A stretch of 64,000 nucleotides of DNA from Symbiodinium natans (GCA_905221605.1 CAJNDS010002239.1:51001-115000); one strand, 5' to 3'; positions 50,467 through 60,424 are shown, numbered from the stretch's first letter. The notes: generated from the sequence alone by a model not told the origin. Numbers and translations: made by a program.

Positions 50467-50821
50467 ATCGGTTGCCCACCCCGACGCCCTAAACACGCCA
50501 TCAGAGAGAGAGTGGACAACCCCTTAGGGTTTAGGGTTTAGGGTTTAGGGTTTAGGGTTTAGGGTTTAGGGTTTAGGTTTTAGGGTTCAGGGTCTCAAGG
50601 ATGGCCAGAGTTTCAGGACCCCTTTATTTCAGGGCCCTCCTCGCAGGGAGCCCCATCAAAAAGGGACCCTTGACGACCACACGGGTTGCAAGCTGACCTG
50701 TTTGAGCAGAATCCCTAAACCCTAAACCTTAAACCCTAGACCCTAAACCCTAAACCCTAAACCCTAAACCCCAAACCCTAAACCCTAAACCCTAAACCCT
50801 AAACCCTAAACCCTCCAAAAG

Positions 50822-50940
50822 GACATCGGTGGGCAGCCTCTGGGCATCGAAGTCTGGGATGCAAACCGCCAGCTTTCCTGGGCCGAATCGGGTGGCGTTG
50901 TCTTTGCCGGGCAGGGCTTCGCTGGACTTCCGCAGGCTCC
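50822..50940 (+). CDS. Membrane protein gene, exon 2
   Basis: Acceptor CCAAAAG; reads GGQPLGIEVWDANRQLSWAE then SGGVVFAGQGFAGLPQAP. GT donor at 50941. Joined to 51179 it reads LPQAPLFADPYKP in phase. Confidence 0.6.
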
Positions 50941-51178
50941 GTATTCGGGTTCAGGGTTTAGGGTTTAGGGTTCAGGGTTCAGGGTTCAGGGTTTAGGGTT
51001 TAGGGTTTAGGGTTTAGGGTTTAGGGCTTAGGGCTCAGGGTTCAGGGTTCAGGGTTTAGGGTTTAGGGTCTAGGGTTGAGGGTTTAGGGTTTAGGGGTTT
51101 TCCTGAGTTCTAAAGAGGCACAATCCTGAGGCCCCCCAATCTTGCTTGTTGCTTCGTTGTTGAGCTTTGCCTTTGCAG

Positions 51179-51333
51179 GTTGTTTGCGGATCCCTACAAG
51201 CCGCATGCAATCTTGATGTGGGTGTGGGATTTGAAGATGCGAAGCCGCTTGCGAGCCTGGACGTCAGAACATGTGCTTGGGTTTGTACCTTGGCAGCACT
51301 ATCCGATGCCCTCCGACATACTTCGCGTACTCC
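51179..51333 (+). CDS. Membrane protein gene, exon 3
   Basis: Acceptor TTTGCCTTTGCAG; reads FADPYKPHAILMWVWDLKMR and SEHVLGFVPWQHYPMPSDIL. The end is either GC at 51325 or GT at 51334; both join 51411 in phase. Confidence 0.62.
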
Positions 51334-51410
51334 GTGTCTTGTTCCGCTTGTTCCTGCTTCGGTCAAACCCTAAACCCTAAACCCTAAACCCTAAACCCTA
51401 AAAACGTGAG

Positions 51411-52138
51411 GCCTGTACAACTATCTGCACGTGACCATCTACGGCTCGGTCATGCATGTGTTTGAGCCACGGTCGGCCTCAGAAGGCCTACCATGGTGGA
51501 GGGCTACGTTTACTTTGGGCACCTTTCCCTTCGGCTTTGCCGTTTACTTCCTCTACTGGGGCATGTGTCTCACAGGTACGACCTTCCCTCTGCGTCTGCA
51601 CCTCCTCGGTGGAGCTCTTGCGATGGTTTGCTTTGCTGCGGTGCCTCTGCTGCCTATATGGCTGCATGGCGTCCTGTACAGCCAGACTCTCTTCACCACT
51701 TGTGCTGGAGGCACGGCGCTCTACACGCTGTTGTCTCTGCTCGTCCACTTTGTCTGGCACAGGAGGGACCAGGCTGACAAGGCTGACAAGGCTGACAAGG
51801 CTGACAAGACTGACAAGGCTGACAAGGCTGACAAGGCGGAGACTGGCTCTTCTGTTAGCCAGGACACCCTGTTGGAGTCAAATCAACCTGGCATCGACAG
51901 GTGTGGCCACATCTTGTGGTTCTGTACTCACCTCATCGCGACTCTTGGCACTTGGATCTTCCTGTACTTCTTGGCCATTGTGATTGTCAGTCTGCAGCAG
52001 CGAAGCCCGATCGCGGCCGCTGGGCTCCTGACCTTCGGAACTTTTCTGACAGAGAAAGCGGCGATCAGCGTCATGACGTGGGCCTATGCTCGCCTGATCT
52101 TTGCCGTGCGCTCGCATGGCAAACAGCGAGCCTCGAAA
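51411..52138 (+). CDS. Membrane protein gene, exon 4 (main membrane exon)
   Basis: 728 bp, by far the longest exon. It begins LYNYLHVTIYGSVMHVFEP and encodes about five hydrophobic segments: near FPFGFAVYFLYWGM, LLGGALAMVCFAAVPLLPIW, ALYTLLSLLVHFVW, ILWFCTHLIATLGTWIFLYF and AAGLLTFGTFLTEKA. Between the third and fourth lies a charged loop of repeated ADK/TDK triplets coded by a 9-bp GCTGACAAG repeat (51771-51836). GT donor at 52139 is consistent in phase with 52451. No family recognised. Confidence 0.65.
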
Positions 52139-52450
52139 GTCTCTAAGTCCCCCGCAAATTCCCTAAACCCTAAACCCTAAACCCTAAACCCTAAACCCTA
52201 AACCCTAAACCCTAAACCCTAAACCCTAAACCCTAAACCCTAAACCCTAAACCCTAACACCTAAACCCTAAACCCTAAACCCTAAACCCTAAACCCTAAA
52301 CCCTAAACCCTAAACCCTAAACCCTAAACCCTAAACCCTAAACCCTAAACCCTAAACCTTAAACCCTAAACCCTAAACCCTAAACCCCAAGCCCGCCTAA
52401 ACAGCTTAAGGGGCTGAAGGGACGTGGTCTGAGGAGTCTTGGGGGACCAG
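52139..52450 (+). repeat. 312-bp intron dominated by a CCCTAAA array
   Basis: GT...AG. About 230 bp of it (52160-52390) are CCCTAAA heptamers, on the coding strand in C-rich orientation. Removing it joins RASK to RRYLIVPLAVVHA in frame. Confidence 0.7.
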
Positions 52451-52694
52451 AGGAGGTATCTGATCGTGCCGCTGGCTGTGGTTCACGCCTACTGTGAGAG
52501 TGTACGCTTGGTGGTGTTGATGTCGATTGTAATCAAGGTGCCCGGGTGGGGCTGGCTTCTGAACATTGCGCTGAACGTGACCTCCAACCTACTGGATCGC
52601 TGCTATTGGACACTGACAGCGCTGACGTGCTGCTTCCCAAGTCTGGTCAAGCTGGTGCTGCCTGGCATGGGCATGCTTCTCCACCAGGACAGGG
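52451..52694 (+). CDS. Membrane protein gene, exon 5
   Basis: Acceptor GGGGGACCAG; reads RRYLIVPLAVVHAYCESVRL and, after a hydrophobic stretch, LVKLVLPGMGMLLHQDR. GT donor at 52695; frame continues at 52784. Confidence 0.65.
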
Positions 52695-52783
52695 GTTGAT
52701 TTGAAGATAGTTGTTTTTAATTTTTAGCACCCCCGAATCCTTATATAATCCTTCTAAAGCCATAAAGGTCTTGATGTTTACAG

Positions 52784-52939
52784 GGCCCCCAAAACCCACC
52801 TTGGAGGAGGCAAAGTTCCTGTGCGGGTATGCGCAGTACGTGGCGGTGGTGGCCCTGCTGACGGCCGACGTCCTCGTGGGGCGCTGGGCGGACTCCATCT
52901 TCAACTTCGAGTCCATCTGCCTCCCGGCGGCCCAGAGTG
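52784..52939 (+). CDS. Membrane protein gene, exon 6
   Basis: Follows an 89-bp GT-AG intron without telomere-like repeats. Reads PPKPTLEEAKFLCGYAQYVA and ADVLVGRWADSIFNFESICL. Donor GC (AGTG|GCGTCC). Confidence 0.65.
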
Positions 52940-53088
52940 GCGTCCTTTGCCCTTCTTTTTTTTTGGGCTCAAGGGTTCCCCTTATAAAGGAACCACAACC
53001 CTAAACCCTAAACCCTAAACCCTAAACCCTAAACCCTAAACCCTAAACCCTAAACCCTTATTCATAATATGGTTGCTGGCGTACCAAG

Positions 53089-53208
53089 GCCTGATTCTTG
53101 TCTCCTTCTTCTCGGAGATTCTTGAGGACATGCTCCTCGTGACCTCCACGATGCTCAGCTTCAGCTTTCTCAGCCTCTTTTCGGGAGTTGACCTCGAAAC
53201 CACCAAGG
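53089..53208 (+). CDS. Membrane protein gene, exon 7
   Basis: The 149-bp GC-AG intron before it ends in a family D-like right end (ATATGGTTGCTGGCGTACCAAG). Reads LILVSFFSEILEDMLLVTST then MLSFSFLSLFSGVDLETTK. GT donor at 53209. Confidence 0.66.
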
Positions 53209-53251
53209 GTACCCTTTGAATGTTCAGGTTACTCTTGGGTCTAGTCTTTGC

Positions 53252-53343
53252 TATCTTAGGGTAGTTGCCTGGTCCCTGAGTATACCCTAGACAACCCAGG
53301 GCCCATACTTCAGAACCCTCCAAAGGAGGTGAGGGACCATATT
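53252..53343 (-). mobile_element. Dispersed element, family E (copy 2), intronic
   Basis: Reverse complement of 16260-16392, inside the intron 53209-53522. Confidence 0.7.
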
Positions 53344-53377
53344 AAGGGCCCATGAAACTACCCTTAGATACTACCAA

Positions 53378-53472
53378 TTGCTTAAGAACCCCCAACAAAT
53401 ACAATATATTCTTCCTTATAAGGGTAATATCGGGATATCTTTTTTAAAGTATTTTTGGGGGTTCTTAAGCAA
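53378..53472. mobile_element. Foldback element with perfect 18-bp inverted ends, intronic
   Basis: TTGCTTAAGAACCCCCAA at the left and TTGGGGGTTCTTAAGCAA at the right, 95 bp overall, in the same intron as the family E copy. Confidence 0.85.
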
Positions 53473-53522
53473 ATAGTAGGATACTAAGAGCCAGCGAGGG
53501 GCGAGTTTCTTTGCTGTCCCAG

Positions 53523-53571
53523 GATTCCGTCCAGCAACCTCTGGCGTGAACGTCTTCGGGAAAGCTACTCG
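53523..53571 (+). CDS. Membrane protein gene, exon 8
   Basis: 49 bp, acceptor CTTTGCTGTCCCAG, donor CG|GTAGGCCC. In phase it reads FRPATSGVNVFGKAT and links TTKG to RALLGYLEHP. Confidence 0.62.
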
Positions 53572-53626
53572 GTAGGCCCTTGGGTCATGTCATATTTTCC
53601 CTTATTGGGCTTAAGAGGATCATATT
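53572..53626 (+). mobile_element. Intron 5'-end element, family F (copy 2)
   Basis: GTAGGCCCTTGG... TTAAGAGGATCAT, same as 20822-20881. It begins exactly at the donor of a frame-supported intron, so the element starts with the splice site. A CCCTAAA array fills the rest (about 53630-53760). Confidence 0.75.
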
Positions 53627-53768
53627 CTAAACCCTAAGCCCTAAGCCCTAAGCCCTAAACTCTAAACCCTAAACCCTAAACCCTAAACCCTAAACCCTAA
53701 ACCCTAAACCCTAAACCCTAAACCCTAAACCCTAAACCCTAAACCCTAAACCCTAAATCCTTCTTAAG

Positions 53769-53853
53769 GGCCCTCCTAGGCTACCTGGAGCACCCCATGC
53801 TGCACCCGCGCCAGCTCCTCTGCATGGACCGGGCCACCTTGGCGAAGTTGGGG
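53769..53853 (+). CDS. Membrane protein gene, exon 9
   Basis: Acceptor CCTTCTTAAG; reads ALLGYLEHPMLHPRQLLCMD then RATLAKLG; GT donor at 53854 (GTTTTAGGG). Confidence 0.62.
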
Positions 53854-54013
53854 GTTTTAGGGTGCTTTTGATGAGGCCCTAGACACTATATAGCCCTAAA
53901 CCCTAAACCCTAAACCCTAAACCCTCAACCCTCAACCCTAAACCCTAAACCCTAAACCCTAAACCCTAAACCCTAAACCCTAAACCCTAAACCCTAAACC
54001 CTAAACCCTAAAG

Positions 54014-54076
54014 CGGGCCGCAAGCCGTGGTGGCAGAATGCTTTCTCAGGCTTTGCTTCTGAAGGCAACTCCCTAA
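54014..54076 (+). CDS. Membrane protein gene, exon 10, possible terminal exon
   Basis: In phase it reads RAASRGGRMLSQALLLKATP then TAA, the stop being formed by the first CCCTAAA of the next array. The -1 frame (GRKPWWQNAFSGFASEG) is also open, so the end of the gene is uncertain. Confidence 0.4.
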   Translation, partial: RAASRGGRMLSQALLLKATP

Positions 54077-54640
54077 ACCCTAAACCCTAAACCCTTAACC
54101 CCAAACCCCAAACCCTAAACCCTAAACCCTAAACCCTAAACCCTAAACCCTAAACCCTAAACCCTAAACCCTAAACCCTAAACCCTAAACCTAAACCCTA
54201 AACCCTAACCTTAAAAACTAAACCCTAAACCCTAAACCCTAAACTGTGTTTAGGGTTTAGAGTGTAGGGTTTAGGGTATAGGGTCCCTGCTCATAGATCC
54301 GCAGCAGCTTAGAGCAAGCGAGGGTGGGATTAACAGACCCGAACCCCAAACCCTGCATTCCAAAGAGCTCAGATTCCGTTTTGCCCCTGCAAAACTCGAA
54401 GCCGCCTTCCCCCCCCCCCCCCCCCCCCCCCGGCGCCTCGGAGACATGGACCCCAAAAGAATTTCGCAGCTGTTTTTGTATAGTTTTCTTGGGAAGTATG
54501 TTTTTTGTAGAGTTGTTCATGTGAAGTCTGAAAACGAATTCTAGAAATGCCAGGGTTAAGGGTGCGTATGTAGAGCGTTAGGCACGACTTGTGCCGAGGT
54601 CGGCGTTCAGTGGGCCTCAGCACCACTCTCACTGCACGGA

Positions 54641-54826
54641 ATGAGGCGGTTGAACTTCTGGGAGGTTTGCGTGATCCTTATCCCGCCCACAATGTTCTCG
54701 CTGGTCTTGCTTACGCTCCTCCTCGGGGCGGGCTTCGTCCACGGAGTTTGCCCGGAGCCTATCCCAAGTGACCTGCGGCTGTTAGATGGTCTAACTTGGA
54801 CGACCCCTCTTCGATGCGGTGGTTGA
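54641..54826 (+). CDS. Possible hydrophobic exon or small ORF
   Basis: 61 codons with a hydrophobic segment, VILIPPTMFSLVLLTLLLGA, then a Cys. It could be a further exon of the preceding gene or a signal-anchor protein. The minus strand is also open. Confidence 0.3.
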   Translation: MRRLNFWEVCVILIPPTMFSLVLLTLLLGAGFVHGVCPEPIPSDLRLLDGLTWTTPLRCGG

Positions 54827-55016
54827 TCCAGAAACGAAGGCTGAGAAATCGCCGGGTTCTTCGGCGAATGATGTTGCAATGTGGGGAGTCTCTGAGAGAC
54901 CTTCCCACGACTTTTTAAGAGGCAGCGGCCTCCCAATCCCCAGTTTTAGAGGTAGGGCTTGGTGTTGATGATTCTTGAATGAGTGCATGAAGTAGTGTAT
55001 ATAGGGTTCCTTTTCA

Positions 55017-55229
55017 ATGTTGGCGAGTGTCTATTCTGGGAGCCCGTTTGGGGATACGAGTACTAAACCTCCTCCTTCATGTCACGGCGGGCAAGACATC
55101 GCGAGCTGCGCGGTTATTTTCCGGAGCTATGCGCCCACCGAGCACCGCTTTGTCGATGATCACCGCCTGCCTCACACGCCCAACAGATCCGGCTTGAGAG
55201 AAAGCACTCCTGCACTTCCTGAATGCTGA
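55017..55229 (+). CDS. Exon-like ORF ending in a stop
   Basis: 70 codons with ASCAVIFRSYAPTEHRFVDD, ending TGA just before an array. Single clear frame; family unknown. Confidence 0.38.
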   Translation: MLASVYSGSPFGDTSTKPPPSCHGGQDIASCAVIFRSYAPTEHRFVDDHRLPHTPNRSGLRESTPALPEC

Positions 55230-55421
55230 AACCCTAAACCCTAAACCCTACCTCACAAACCCGACCCAAAAAACCCGCAAGCCCTAAACCCTCACCCACA
55301 AACCCACAAACACCTAAACCCTACCCCCCCTAAACCCCTGAACTCTCAGCCCAAAGTCTACAGCAAGGGCTTCTGAGGCTTGTTCGTATTTCCCTAGCAG
55401 CTCTTGCCCCTCCAAAATGAC

Positions 55422-55645
55422 CCTAAACCCTAAACCCTAAACCCTAAACCCTAAACCCTAAACCCTAAACCCTAAACCCTAAACCCTAAACCCTAAACCC
55501 TAAACCCTAAACCCTAAACCCTAAACCCTAAACCCTAAACCCGAAACCATAAACCCTAAACCCTAAACCCTAAACCCTAAACCCTAAACCCTAAACCCTA
55601 AACCCTAAACCCTAAACCCTAAACCCTAAACCCTAAACCCTAAAC
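55422..55645 (-). repeat. Long CCCTAAA array
   Basis: About 32 heptamers with one CCCGAAA and one CCATAAA variant. Confidence 0.95.
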
Positions 55646-55764
55646 CGGTGTAGGGGGGCACTGGTTAGACCGGAAGGAACTGGGCACGATACCTTCCCCA
55701 TTTGGACGATGGCGGCCCCACTGCTGGTGGCCGAGGAGTGGCCGGGCCCGGCAGAAGCAGTCTC

Positions 55765-55895
55765 AGGGTTTAGGGTTTAGGGTTTCGGGTTCGGGGTTTA
55801 TGTTTAGGGTGTAGGGTTTAGGGTTTAGGGTTTCGGGTTTGGGGTTTATGTTTAGGGTTTAGGGTTTAGGGTTTAGGGTTTAGGGTTTCGGGTTT
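55765..55895 (+). repeat. TTTAGGG array with a duplicated variant segment
   Basis: The segment TTTCGGGTT.GGGGTTTATG occurs twice in about 65 bp, so a multi-unit block was duplicated. Confidence 0.85.
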
Positions 55896-56154
55896 AGGGA
55901 AACGCCAAAGCCCCAAAGAACATGTTGTTCGCTATCTTAGGCCTCACGGCGGACGAGCAGTACAAGGCTTAGGCTTAGACGAGAGGGGTTCAGCGTTCAA
56001 AGTCATAGGGCTCAAGGCGTGATTGGAAGGGAAAGGTTCAGGCTTACAATAGAGGCTAAGATGGTAGAGGGTTTAGAGGGTTTAAGAGCGGCTAGAAAGT
56101 TTAAAGTGAGGGGGCTTGTTAGGGTCGTGTTTAGGTGTAGAGTGTAGAGAGCTA

Positions 56155-56378
56155 TACTTGGAGGTTCATGGGTAGTTGGCCCACGGCTCGTATTCCGCAT
56201 CCCAGACAGAAAGCATGTCTTCACCATGGACCTTTGTACTTGTATGTCTTCCGTACCACGGCGGAATACGAAGTTATAGGTGGGTTCAGAAGGCAGGGAA
56301 CCATAGTTATAACGGGCTACAACCTTGTTTAGGGTACTTGTAACCCTACTGCTTAAAACTACCCATGAACCTTCAAGT
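56155..56378. mobile_element. Family G element, 224 bp, with a nested inverted repeat
   Basis: ACTTGGAGGTTCATGGGTAGT at the left and ACTACCCATGAACCTTCAAGT at the right differ at one position. Inside, CGTATTCCGC and GCGGAATACG form a second inverted pair around about 75 bp, suggesting an insertion into the element. Confidence 0.85.
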
Positions 56379-56399
56379 ATCGAAGCAGGGTTGATAGCA

Positions 56400-57540
56400 C
56401 TGTTATCGATGAGTGTATTTAGGGTTCCTTATAAAACTCTTGGTGAGTGTCTATACAGTAGGATCCACAAGAAGTTGGCACGTCCTTATCCCCATACCCC
56501 AAAAGGTATACTAATTGGAATCCCAGCTCTAATCACCCCAAACCCTAAACCCTAAACCCTAGACCCTAAACCCTAAAGCCTAAACCCTAGACCCCAACTC
56601 ACGAAGCCCCTGTGCGCGTCGCTCTAGAGACAGGACTCGCAGAACATGCCGTTGTGGCTGGAGTACAAGCAACTCGACCTGGTCAGTACTCTGCGGGTTT
56701 AGGGTTATTGGGGGGTATTGAGCAGGGTAGTCAAGTCTGTGAAGTGCCTCTGGGTACAGGTGGGGTTCAGGGTTTGGGGCTTAGGGTTTAGGGTTTGCGG
56801 TTCAGGGTTTTATCGAGGGTTTAGGGTTTAAGGTTTAGGGCGCGGGACTTGCACCAAAAGAGTTCCCTGTTAGTTGTAGACCCTTGGCCCATTCTTGCTC
56901 CCACGAAAGAGACACAAGCGAGCCCTACGTGAGCAATTACAAAGGCCCACCTGCCGGATTTAGATCATTGGGACAACATGCCAGAAAGAACCTCGGGGAG
57001 CCCTAGATCCCAAAACCCGGCACGACTACCGTACTACCCACCTGCAACAGTCTTTCAACCTATTGTAGCTTCAGGATCTCGAGAGGTTCAAACCCATCTC
57101 CTAAACCATCAATCCTGCTCAAGCCCTAAACCCTAAACCCTTAACCCCAAACTCTAAACCCGAAGCCCGCAACCCTAAACCCGAGACAGCCGCACTTGAG
57201 GTATGTCATCCGAGATGGTAGGGGCAACTGCAGGTGGGAGGCGGGTCCGATTCTTGAGACTTTCCTGGCGTCTTGGTAGAGGGTTTAGGAATTTTGCACT
57301 CTATCAAAAGGGTTTAGGACCCATGAAAGGGGCATATAGGGGGATGTATGCCTCATTACTCATTACTTACGAAGAACGAGAAAAAAGAGATCGTAGCACA
57401 AAACCCTAAACCCTAAGCCAGATACCTACCGTTTTTGGGAGCCCTTTGAATGAGGACGTGTAACCCACACAGCTGTAGGCAAATGGAGCCCCAGGAAAAC
57501 TCTAGAAGCCTGAAAGCCTAAACCCTAAACCCTGAATCCC
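56400..57540. other. Mixed region with one good exon-like segment
   Basis: Degenerate arrays (56540-56600, 56770-56850) and unique sequence. Apart from 56643-56696 only weak frames are present, for example 57203-57409. Confidence 0.4.
56643..56696 (+). CDS. Exon-like segment
   Basis: Acceptor GACTCGCAG and donor CGG|GTTTAGGG; reads NMPLWLEYKQLDLVSTL. Confidence 0.45.
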
Positions 57541-57558
57541 TGAACCCCTGTCTGGCAG

Positions 57559-57648
57559 GACTTTGGAGTCCGATCGCTGCCGATGTTCAGTTCCACATCC
57601 CCCGCGTCTGCAACCATGAACCTCCTGTCGCTCAGTGTCGGTCCGGAG
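57559..57648 (+). CDS. Exon-like segment
   Basis: Acceptor TGTCTGGCAG; reads DFGVRSLPMFSSTSPASATM then NLLSLSVGPES. A family G right end follows at about 57805-57826. Confidence 0.42.
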
Positions 57649-58330
57649 AGTTTAGGGCTTAGGGTTTTAGGGTTCAGGGTTTTTTCTAGGGCTTGTTCTG
57701 GCCATTAGAACTGTACTTATAACTCCATAACCCACTTCTCAGCCCCTTCAGTACCCCAATATGGTTACAAACGGGTTATACATACTGTTCTGATTGGGCT
57801 CAGAAATTGCATGAACCTCCAAGTAGGGTTCTTGCAACTCAGCCCCCCCAACCCTGAACCCTAAACCCTAAACCCTAAACCCCAAACCCCAAACCCCAAA
57901 CCCTAAACCCTAAACCCTAAACCCTAAACCCTAAACCCTAAACCCTAAACCCTAAACCCTAAACCTTAAACCCTGACCCCTGAACCCTGAACCCTAAACC
58001 CTAAACCCCAAACCCCAATCGCTGCAAGCGAATGGGCCCCTGAAGCCCCGCCGCCGATGTCTAGGCCGCAAAGCGTCAAGCCTTGGCCCGTTGCCTTAAA
58101 CCCAATAGGGTTTAGGGCTTCAGTTTAGGGTTTAGGCTTTAGGGTTTAGGGTTTAGGGCTTGCTGTGATAGGGCGTAGATGCTGTGAAGGTTAGGTTTTG
58201 GAACAAGCTCGAAAGCTTCGTGAGGCGCGAATAGCAGCTTTGCCCCGATTGTGGAAGGCCATCTAACATTTTCTCCCACCCCACGCCGTCCGAGGCGGCA
58301 AAGCTACCCAAACCTATTCCTTTTAGGGTT

Positions 58331-58455
58331 TAGGCCTAAACTCAAGCCAACTGCTTACTTTCCAGAAAACTTCTTCATTCCGTCACGGTGGTCGCCAGCC
58401 TGGTTCAAGGCAGAAGGGCAGAAAGGCCCAGATGGGCCTGGGCGGGGCGGCCTAG
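58331..58455 (+). CDS. Exon-like segment
   Basis: Reads TAYFPENFFIPSRWSPAWFK then AEGQKGPDGPGRGG. Gly/Pro-rich end. Confidence 0.42.
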
Positions 58456-58535
58456 GCCTTGAGTTTAGGGTTTAGGAGTGAGGGTTTAGGGTTTAGGGCA
58501 TCGGAAACCCTGCACCCTAAACCCTAAAAGCCCAT

Positions 58536-58628
58536 ATCCCATGGCACCAGAGCCTAGGCAGTTGTCGCACCAGGGGAAGCCGCTGAACCGCCTGCTGCCC
58601 TTCTGCAGGCCCTCCGCGCTTGTGCGGG
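58536..58628 (+). CDS. Exon-like segment
   Basis: Reads MAPEPRQLSHQGKPLNRLLP then FCRPSALVR. Confidence 0.38.
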
Positions 58629-59025
58629 TTTGGGTGTAGCGTTCAGGGTTTGGGGTTGTTTGTTTAGCATTTAGCGCGCAGGGTTTAGGGTTTGGGGTTT
58701 GGGGTTTAGGGTTTGCAGGGGCCGGCGCCTGAAGCCGGGCCTCGTCCTTCGCATCGCGCCCTGGCCGAGATGGGGTTTGAGGGTCCTGGGATTCTAGGGA
58801 GGGGGGGGGGGCGGGTTGGGGTTTAGAAGGATTTAGGGTTTAGGGTTTAGGGTTTGGGGTGTGGGGTTTAGGGTTTCGGGTTTCGGGTTTAGGGTTTAGG
58901 GCTTTAGGGTTTTAGGGTTTCAGGGTTTCAGGGTTTCAGGGGTTTAGGGTGGCCCTTATAGGGTGTCAGGGCGTTAGGGTGCTCAGAGGGGATTTAGGGG
59001 CTTGCAGGGTTTGATGAGAGTTTAG

Positions 59026-59120
59026 ACTGTCGCCGGACTCAGGACAACTTTGGGTCCTGGCACGCGAAGACTGAAGCTACATGGCACGCTCCTGGGCACG
59101 GGATTCGTCTCCTGTCGGGT
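59026..59120 (+). CDS. Exon-like segment
   Basis: TTTAG acceptor; reads DCRRTQDNFGSWHAKTEATW then HAPGHGIRLLS, then a GGTTTTGGGG tract. Confidence 0.43.
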
Positions 59121-59249
59121 TTTGGGGTTTATATCAAGGGGCTGCGAGCCCGAAGCCCTAAACCCTAAACTCAAGAAGCCCTGAAACCGCAAAGGCCAAA
59201 ACCCGAAACCTTAAGCCCCAAAAAAAGCAACCTGAAACCCCGAACAACA

Positions 59250-59340
59250 CAACCCGACGGCCAATCTACCAAGGCTACCCACTGCTGGGGACCTGATGTC
59301 GCCGGCATGAGCGCCGTGCTTTTCGCTGCATTTAGATGCG
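59250..59340 (+). CDS. Exon-like segment
   Basis: Reads STKATHCWGPDVAGMSAVLF then AAFRC. Confidence 0.38.
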
Positions 59341-59594
59341 CTCGGCGTCCCTGGAGATTCAGAGTTTCGGGCTTAGGGCTTTTAGGGTTTAGGGTTTGGG
59401 GTTTGGGGTTTGGGGTTTAGGGGTTTAGGGGTTTAGCCCCAAGCCCTAAACACCGCCGTCCTTTGGCGGTTTGACGATGGGTTCTTTGGGCGCCTTAGGG
59501 CACCGAAACAGCTCCAGAGGTCAGGCTCTCCCACAAACCTTGTGGAGGCCTACTAAGTCCTTAAATCCAAAACCACCCGCAAAGCGTTCTTCTC

Positions 59595-59840
59595 AACCCT
59601 AAACCCTAAACCCTAAACCCTAAACCCTAAACCCTAGCCCTAAACCCTAAACCCTAAACCCTAAACCCTAAACCCTAAACCCTAAACCCTAAACGCTAAA
59701 CCCTAAACCCTAAACCCTAAACCCTAAACCCTGAACCCTGAACCCTGAACCCTGAACCCTAAACCCTGAACCCTGAACCCTAAACCCTAAACCCTGAACC
59801 CTAAACCCTAAACCCTGAACCCTAAACCCTAAACCCCCTC
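59595..59840 (-). repeat. CCCTAAA array grading into CCCTGAA
   Basis: About 19 CCCTAAA units, then mixed CCCTGAA/CCCTAAA units in small blocks. Confidence 0.93.
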
Positions 59841-59959
59841 AACCCTCAAGCCGCAGGCTTTGCCTCGAGGCGTCAGCTTTCTCTTTGTCTCCGGCACGGC
59901 GGCTGGGTCGCAGTGGAGCACAAGCGTTAGGGTTTAGGGTTTAGGGCCTAGGGTCTAGG

Positions 59960-60130
59960 GTTTAGGGTTTGGGGTGTTAGGGTTTTAGGGTTTTAGGGTT
60001 TTAGGGTTTTAGGGTTTTAGGGTTTTAGGGTTTTAGGGTTTTAGGGTTTTAGGGTTTTAGGGTTTTAGGGTTTTAGGGTTTTAGGGTTTTAGGGTTTTAG
60101 GGTTTTAGGGTTTTAGGGTTTTAGGGTTAA
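59960..60130 (+). repeat. Octamer array TTTTAGGG
   Basis: About 19 uniform TTTTAGGG units, mirror image of the CCCTAAAA array at 44398-44630. Confidence 0.95.
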
Positions 60131-60248
60131 GGGCTTTAGGGTTTCGGGTCTAGGGTTTAGGGGCCATGGCCCTGCAAACCATTGTCGAGCATCTTTTTTT
60201 CTGACGAATGGTACCAGTGTCATTGTCATTGTTTCTGTAGCTTTGCGA

Positions 60249-60348
60249 ATTGGAGGTTCATGTGTGGTGATAGGTGGGGTCAGAAGCAGGGGAACTAGAA
60301 GAACAACTGGATATAGCCTTCTCTTACGACTACCCATGAACCTTCAAA
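60249..60348. mobile_element. Family G element, 100 bp
   Basis: ATTGGAGGTTCATGTGTGGTG at the left, GACTACCCATGAACCTTCAAA at the right, with the inner GATAGGTGGGGTCAGAAGCAGGG motif shared with 56270-56310 and 63820-63840. Confidence 0.85.
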
Positions 60349-60349
60349 G

Positions 60350-60424
60350 CCTCAGACAGGGAAGGCAGGCGCAAAGAGTGACGGCAATTTCAATGTCCAG
60401 GCCGGGAACATGGGCAAGACTTGA
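60350..60424 (+). CDS. Terminal exon candidate directly after a family G element
   Basis: Begins at the base after CTTCAAAG; reads PQTGKAGAKSDGNFNVQAGN then MGKT and TGA. Confidence 0.48.
   Translation, partial: PQTGKAGAKSDGNFNVQAGNMGKT

Noticed and set aside
52950-52975. TTTTTTTGGGCTCAAG resembles the end of the dinoflagellate spliced leader
   Set aside because: It has an extra G and lacks the CCGTAGCCA part. It also lies inside a frame-supported intron, so it is probably chance. No other spliced-leader relic was found on either strand.
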